Of a DNA stretch of 64,000 nucleotides, positions 59,901 to 64,000 are shown in pieces. The notes under the pieces were generated by a model. That model saw only the letters and a program-made list of their open reading frames with translations, did no database searches and had not been told where the DNA came from. Position numbers and translations under genes: made by a program. Position 1 is the first letter of the stretch. Each line of letters opens with the position of its first letter. The stretch is from assembly GCA_007449985.2 (NCBI GenBank), contig VIIQ02000827.1, forward strand, positions 1-64,000, written 5' to 3'. Origin of the DNA: Desmodesmus armatus (taxonomy: Eukaryota > Chlorophyta > Chlorophyceae > Sphaeropleales > Scenedesmaceae).

Positions 59901-62900
59901 TGGCCCAATGAGTGTCCTGTTAGGTGCCTTGAGGGCTTCGTAGTAGGCCGTGCGCTTCTGCTGCAGGTCAGGCAGGCTGGCCCACTCCTCAGGTGCGTGC
60001 TGCTGCAGAGCCTGTGAAACACGGGGGGCCACAAACCGTTGGTAAGTGAGGGCAGTGACTGGCCAGTCCCATGGGAACATGTTCAGAGCTTGCCGAGTCG
60101 GTGATGATGTGTCAAGCTCAGGATCGCTCACAACACAGGCCCATGCCAGGAAAGACTTAGAGGAGACCAGAGCAGGAGGGGGCAGCCAGGAGGGGGCAGC
60201 CGGGGGGGAAGGGGGCTCGCGCACCTGTATGTATGGCGACGTTGTAAGATTGAACTGCTCATCACGTGCAAGGACACGCTGCTCAAGCATCACCTGCCAC
60301 AAGAAGCATACAAAACCAATGAGCAACAAGTCACCTGGCAGGCCCAGCCTGAGCCTGATTCTCTAAAGGGAACTGCCTATAGCAGGCGCCCAGCTACACA
60401 AGAACGCACTAGGTGGCAGAGGGGTTCAGCTCACATGGCAATTCCACTGGGCCCTATACTGTAGTCCTCCAAGCCATTGATGTTAATAGCACAGTGCATC
60501 GACAGGGGCATGTTGGCAGCACATGTACACACATGTACACTGGTTCTGAGGCATCGCACACATTAAGAAGAAGTTGATGCGCAGGTTGCCAGCACATGAG
60601 CCTGAGGCATCGATGTGCAATATCGCACACACATCAATTCCACAAACGACAACGGTGCCATTGACGCACCAGAGTCATTGTCCTTCCAAAAGTGAATGCG
60701 CGGTAGATGTCAGCAAGGCCTTTGCAGACTGCAGTGTCGCCATTGCTGTCATTGCTACCGTCACCAGTAGATGCCATGTGGTGACCACTTGGTGTCCTGA
60801 TTGGCATGTACTCCATGTAGGCCTGCAACAGTGAGAGACACCAACACAATTATGGTGGTTACTACTAGTGTTGCTGCCCAATGCAGCTTGCCAGCATCAG
60901 ATTCAATATTAGTCAGCCGAACCTTTCGTTCTGCCTCCAACGCCCTGGCAGCGCCATAACAAAATGTTACCCCCCACGTGCACTGCACATGGCCCATGAT
61001 GTGGTGGCCACCAGTCTCACCTGTACGCCATGACACCTGCGGTTCTCATAGGTGACTCCCTCCACGGGGTTGGATGTGCCGTTCTCCCACGCATTGTTGG
61101 CCGCAACATCGTGATCATCCCTGATTGACATTGGCAGGTGCAGGTATGTGTCAGAAGGGCCTCACGTGCGGCATTCAACACGGCCAGCCACACAACTTGC
61201 ATTGAATGCATTCAATGCACGGGTCCCATTGGCAATGCAGGGCAGGGACTGCCTTGAGGGGCAAGCTTTCCGATGAACGCTGAGCTGGCAAGATGGGCCT
61301 AGCCTGAGGCCCACTCAGCGGCTTGCTCGCTGACCAGCCGTAGGTCCCACGGCAATACTTGCCATCATAACAACTACTACTACGGTCGGGTTATCATAAC
61401 CACAACCAGCAAAACGTGAGGATGTATCACAGATGTCAGACAATTTGTCTGGTCAAATCAAAGTGTCTGTCTGCTGGTCTGCGGCAGCCCAACTCAACTT
61501 ATAATAATAATGCTTCAGGGCCCCCTCCTAACCCAGTAACGCCATAGGATTACCTCCCATTGGCTTCACGCCCTGTAAGGACGGCGGGGTCTACCCCTCC
61601 TGACACACACTCCAAGCATTATTATCACACGGGGTGACACTTAGCACGTTGAAAGCTTCAGCTCACCATACCGCAATGATGGGGGCCCTGCGCATCATCT
61701 CCAGGAGAGCCGCATCTGTGTGGAACAGCTTGTGTCGTGCCCTGTAGTCATCCAGGGAGGCCAGCTCATGGGGGGGTTGCAGCGGGGCACGACCCTCAAC
61801 ACCTGCAAAGGTGCAGCAGCAGTCACACACAGTGGCAAGGTGGGGGGGTACCACAGTGGACTCACGGTAAGGGGGGGGGGGGGCGGCCGGCCCCGGGGGG
61901 GGGGGGGGGGGCTGACAGGGGAACTTATGCAGGAAGCTTTGCATGCGCATTGGTTTCTTGCTTTGGTGCAGCTTCCTGCAAGCTGCAGGTTGCCACTGGC
62001 GCATGTCAGCCGTATACCGCCAGGGTTTAAACCAAATATGGCAGGGCCGCTAGTCCTGAAAGTTATAGCACAACCTTCAGCAACAGATTGACAGGCCGTG
62101 CGGCGCCTTTGCAAAAAAACCGGGGATGCCAGGGCGTTAGAGGTCAGAATCGCAAGCTTCTGAAAAAGGGGTTGAGACACAGAGAGTGCACCCTGCTGAT
62201 CCAAGGCATCAAGCATCCAAAGTTGTGACATTCCAAAGTTGGGTGTGCTTGCAGCACTGCAGCTGCTGTCTTCACTCTACCCTCTCAGGCTGCCTGACCG
62301 CACGCCGAGCGCTTGGCGGCGAGCGTGAAGCCATGCAAGGCACCACACCACCCACCTTGTCCTGTAGGGGGGTACTCCGTGTCACCATATTCATAGATCC
62401 AGTCTCCTAGGAACACAATGAAGTCCAGATCAACCACACGACTGGCCATGTCGTACACGTTGAAGTAACCCCAGCGCCAATTGGCACAGGACATCTGGAT
62501 GAACCTGTTGCAGTGACAGGCCACGGAGGCTGTAGCAGCAATTGCCTACGCATTGCGGATGCGGACCAGCCAGTACTGCAGTAAGCATGCACAGGAGCTG
62601 AGTGCCACTGCCCAACAGCTGCATGCTTGCATTCCTCACTGCAAGTCGCTACTAGTGACTGCATGCCGCAGCGTCAGCACTCCTGACAGTGGATAGAAGC
62701 TGTTCAATGCACACTTGAATCTATTGCAATGTGACTGCGTCGCATGGAATCATGGCAGGACCAGTGACTGTCAGTCAGTGTTGCCTCGCCTCAGTGGCGC
62801 AAGGCTGCTGTGAGTGGCGCGCACCTCAGTGTTGCATTGGATCCAGCAGCCGGTGCTGTCTTTGTTGTGCCCAGCAAGGACGAAAAGTTGCCTGGCGATG

Positions 62901-64000
62901 GGGAGAAACACAGCCTGTTGATAGTGACGTCATTGGATGATATGCAGCTGGAGCCTACAGGTTCGCTGTGACAACTGTTGGCTCTGTGGCGTTGCACTGC
63001 ACTGCAATACACGGCTCATCCAAAGATGATGCAATCCACCCGTAGCTTGCCTGGAGTGCAGCATCGTCACGACGCGGTAGCGGCTACCGTGCAGCTGTGT
63101 GCCTTCTTGCAGCTAGAACCCGTATGTCATAGGCTCTCAGAACCTGAGCTGAGCCTAGACCGGGGCAGACCTGCCATCGACATGGGTTGGATACGCATCT
63201 CAAATAAGGAGGGGTGGCGGGAACCACCATCGAGGGATTACCTGCGGTGAAGTAGTAGTAGTATCGTGTTGCCGGCTGCAGGCCCGTCACCTCCACCTTG
63301 ACGGTGAAGTCACTTTTGGAAGATGCAGTGCTGCTGCCTTGCAGCCTGCAGCACGCGACACAGTGGCACTAGGTGCAATGGGCGTGCTACGCCGATCACC
63401 GGTTGATCAATGCACGGTGGATCAATGCACGACGTCAATGTCAATGTCAGAAGCTCAACCACATCAGCAGCTGGCAAACGTGCAGGCGGCCTGAGACATG
63501 AGGCACATTCCCTGAAGGGGGCAAATTTGGCAGTACTGCCATGGTGAGTGTTTTCTGAGTCTGTGGTGGGTCCCACATGCAGCAGCAGGTCGAGGTGCAA
63601 CTACTACTTGCACATGCACTGCATTTGGCAAATTGACAGTGCAACTTGAAAAGGCAGCATGCATACCGCATCTGATCTGAGCGTCCAGCTACTGACCCTT
63701 CTGCTGAGGTACCACCGCCAGCATCCGGGGGGTTGGTGGACATGTGCCAAGTCAAGGGCACGGAGCTCCTGCTGTTTTCAGGGGTGAAGCGGGTCCAGAT
63801 GATGACGCTGTCTGGCCTGCAAACACACCCAATAAGACATCGCTACAAGGCTTGGAGGCAGTTACATGCGCATTTGTGTGAGTGGAGGGCACAGCCCAAA
63901 ATCGTTGTAAGCACGATTCTGCGCAGGGTTCAATGTCAGGTTGTGACAAACTTGCCCAACAACCTTGAACCGCTGCAGCCTCAGACACCGGTGTCTGAGG
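56960..64000 (-). CDS. PhoD-like alkaline phosphatase, 5' end beyond the right edge
   Basis: Secreted or membrane-associated metallophosphatase of the PhoD family, used to free phosphate from organic esters. Exons from the right: 63816-63697 (DSVIIWTRFTPEN), about 63312-63244 (EVTGLQPATRYYYYFTAG), 62891-62825 (LLGTTKTAPAAG), 62504-62356 (MSCANWRWGYFNVYDMA then FIVFLGDWIYEYGDTEYP), 61802-61667 joined to 61120-61021 (APIIAVWDDHDVAANNAWEN), 60822-60670 (AYMEYMPIRTPSG), 60293-59895, 59692-59539, 59327-59199 (IVDVWSGYLYERNQ), 58842-58738 (PVVLSGDIHNAFVWRLF), 58469-58274 (VAIEFTTASVTPPGYD), 57851-57649 and 57033-56960. GDWIYEYG, WDDHD and SGDIHNAF are the family's metal-binding and catalytic signatures. 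A piece at about 59440-59370 (GNYQLVLYLAVDI) may be another exon. The signal peptide must lie right of base 64000. Confidence 0.88.
61870..61912. repeat. Paired G-runs with central GC palindrome in a PhoD-like intron
   Basis: Two plus-strand G-runs flank CGGCCGGCCCC. On the sense (minus) strand of the host gene this is a C-run, the opposite of the polarity seen in most other introns of the window. Confidence 0.85.
63979..64000. repeat. Perfect 22-bp palindrome at the window end
   Basis: CCTCAGACACC followed directly by its reverse complement, ending exactly on the last base. It may continue beyond the window. Confidence 0.85.

Noticed and set aside
1..64000. tRNA, rRNA, CRISPR, bacterial operon or phage signals
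   Set aside because: None seen. Repeats are microsatellites, exon copies and foldback DNA, and all supported genes are intron-rich and eukaryotic.

Overview
This window looks like a piece of nuclear chromosome from a GC-rich green alga, most likely a chlorophyte of the Chlamydomonadales type. All recognisable genes are split by many short GT-AG introns. The proteins carry long Gln, Ser and Ala runs encoded by CAG/GCA/AGC repeats. TTTAGGG-type telomeric motifs occur internally, and a RAP-domain RNA-binding protein, a DUF3754 protein and a hybrid-cluster protein fit algal gene content. TGTAA, the algal polyadenylation signal, lies just after the stop of one gene. No bacterial operon, rRNA, tRNA or CRISPR was seen.

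Layout. 1-5676 (-): first transmembrane half of an ABCC/MRP transporter, leaving the window at its left edge. 6407-7321: a 915-bp near-perfect foldback element flanked by a 9-bp target-site duplication. 8276-11038 (+): a five-exon secreted protein of unknown family. 11-14.3 kb: gene-poor, with dispersed repeats. 14348-16052 (-): RAP/octotricopeptide-like protein interrupted by a frameshift and a stop. 17924-22604 (+): large secreted, Cys-containing, low-complexity protein. 24868-28121 (-): membrane fatty-acid-desaturase-like enzyme. 29970-34415 (-): hybrid-cluster protein (hydroxylamine/NO reductase type), 13 exons. 35993-48039 (-): a protein with two retropepsin-like aspartic protease domains. 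48808-55165 (+): DUF3754/TMEM143-like membrane protein. 56960 to the right edge (-): PhoD-like alkaline phosphatase, entering from the right.

The most striking property is intron and exon architecture. In the ABCC, aspartic protease and DUF3754 genes, introns commonly carry a G-run on the sense strand just after the 5' splice site, and several end in a (CTG)n tract that stands in for the pyrimidine tract before the AG. In these genes and in the desaturase, exons with adjoining intron sequence have been tandemly copied two to six times. One copy is intact and the others are decayed, so introns have grown by exon-bearing duplication.

Two otherwise intact genes (desaturase and hybrid-cluster protein) each need exactly one added base in a short homopolymer to read through. 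The secreted Cys-rich gene may need one as well, and the RAP gene has one extra base plus a stop. Residual assembly indels and real pseudogenisation must be told apart before these are called broken genes. The genes do not form one pathway. They are ordinary neighbours: transport, lipid modification, anaerobic nitrogen chemistry, proteolysis and phosphate scavenging.
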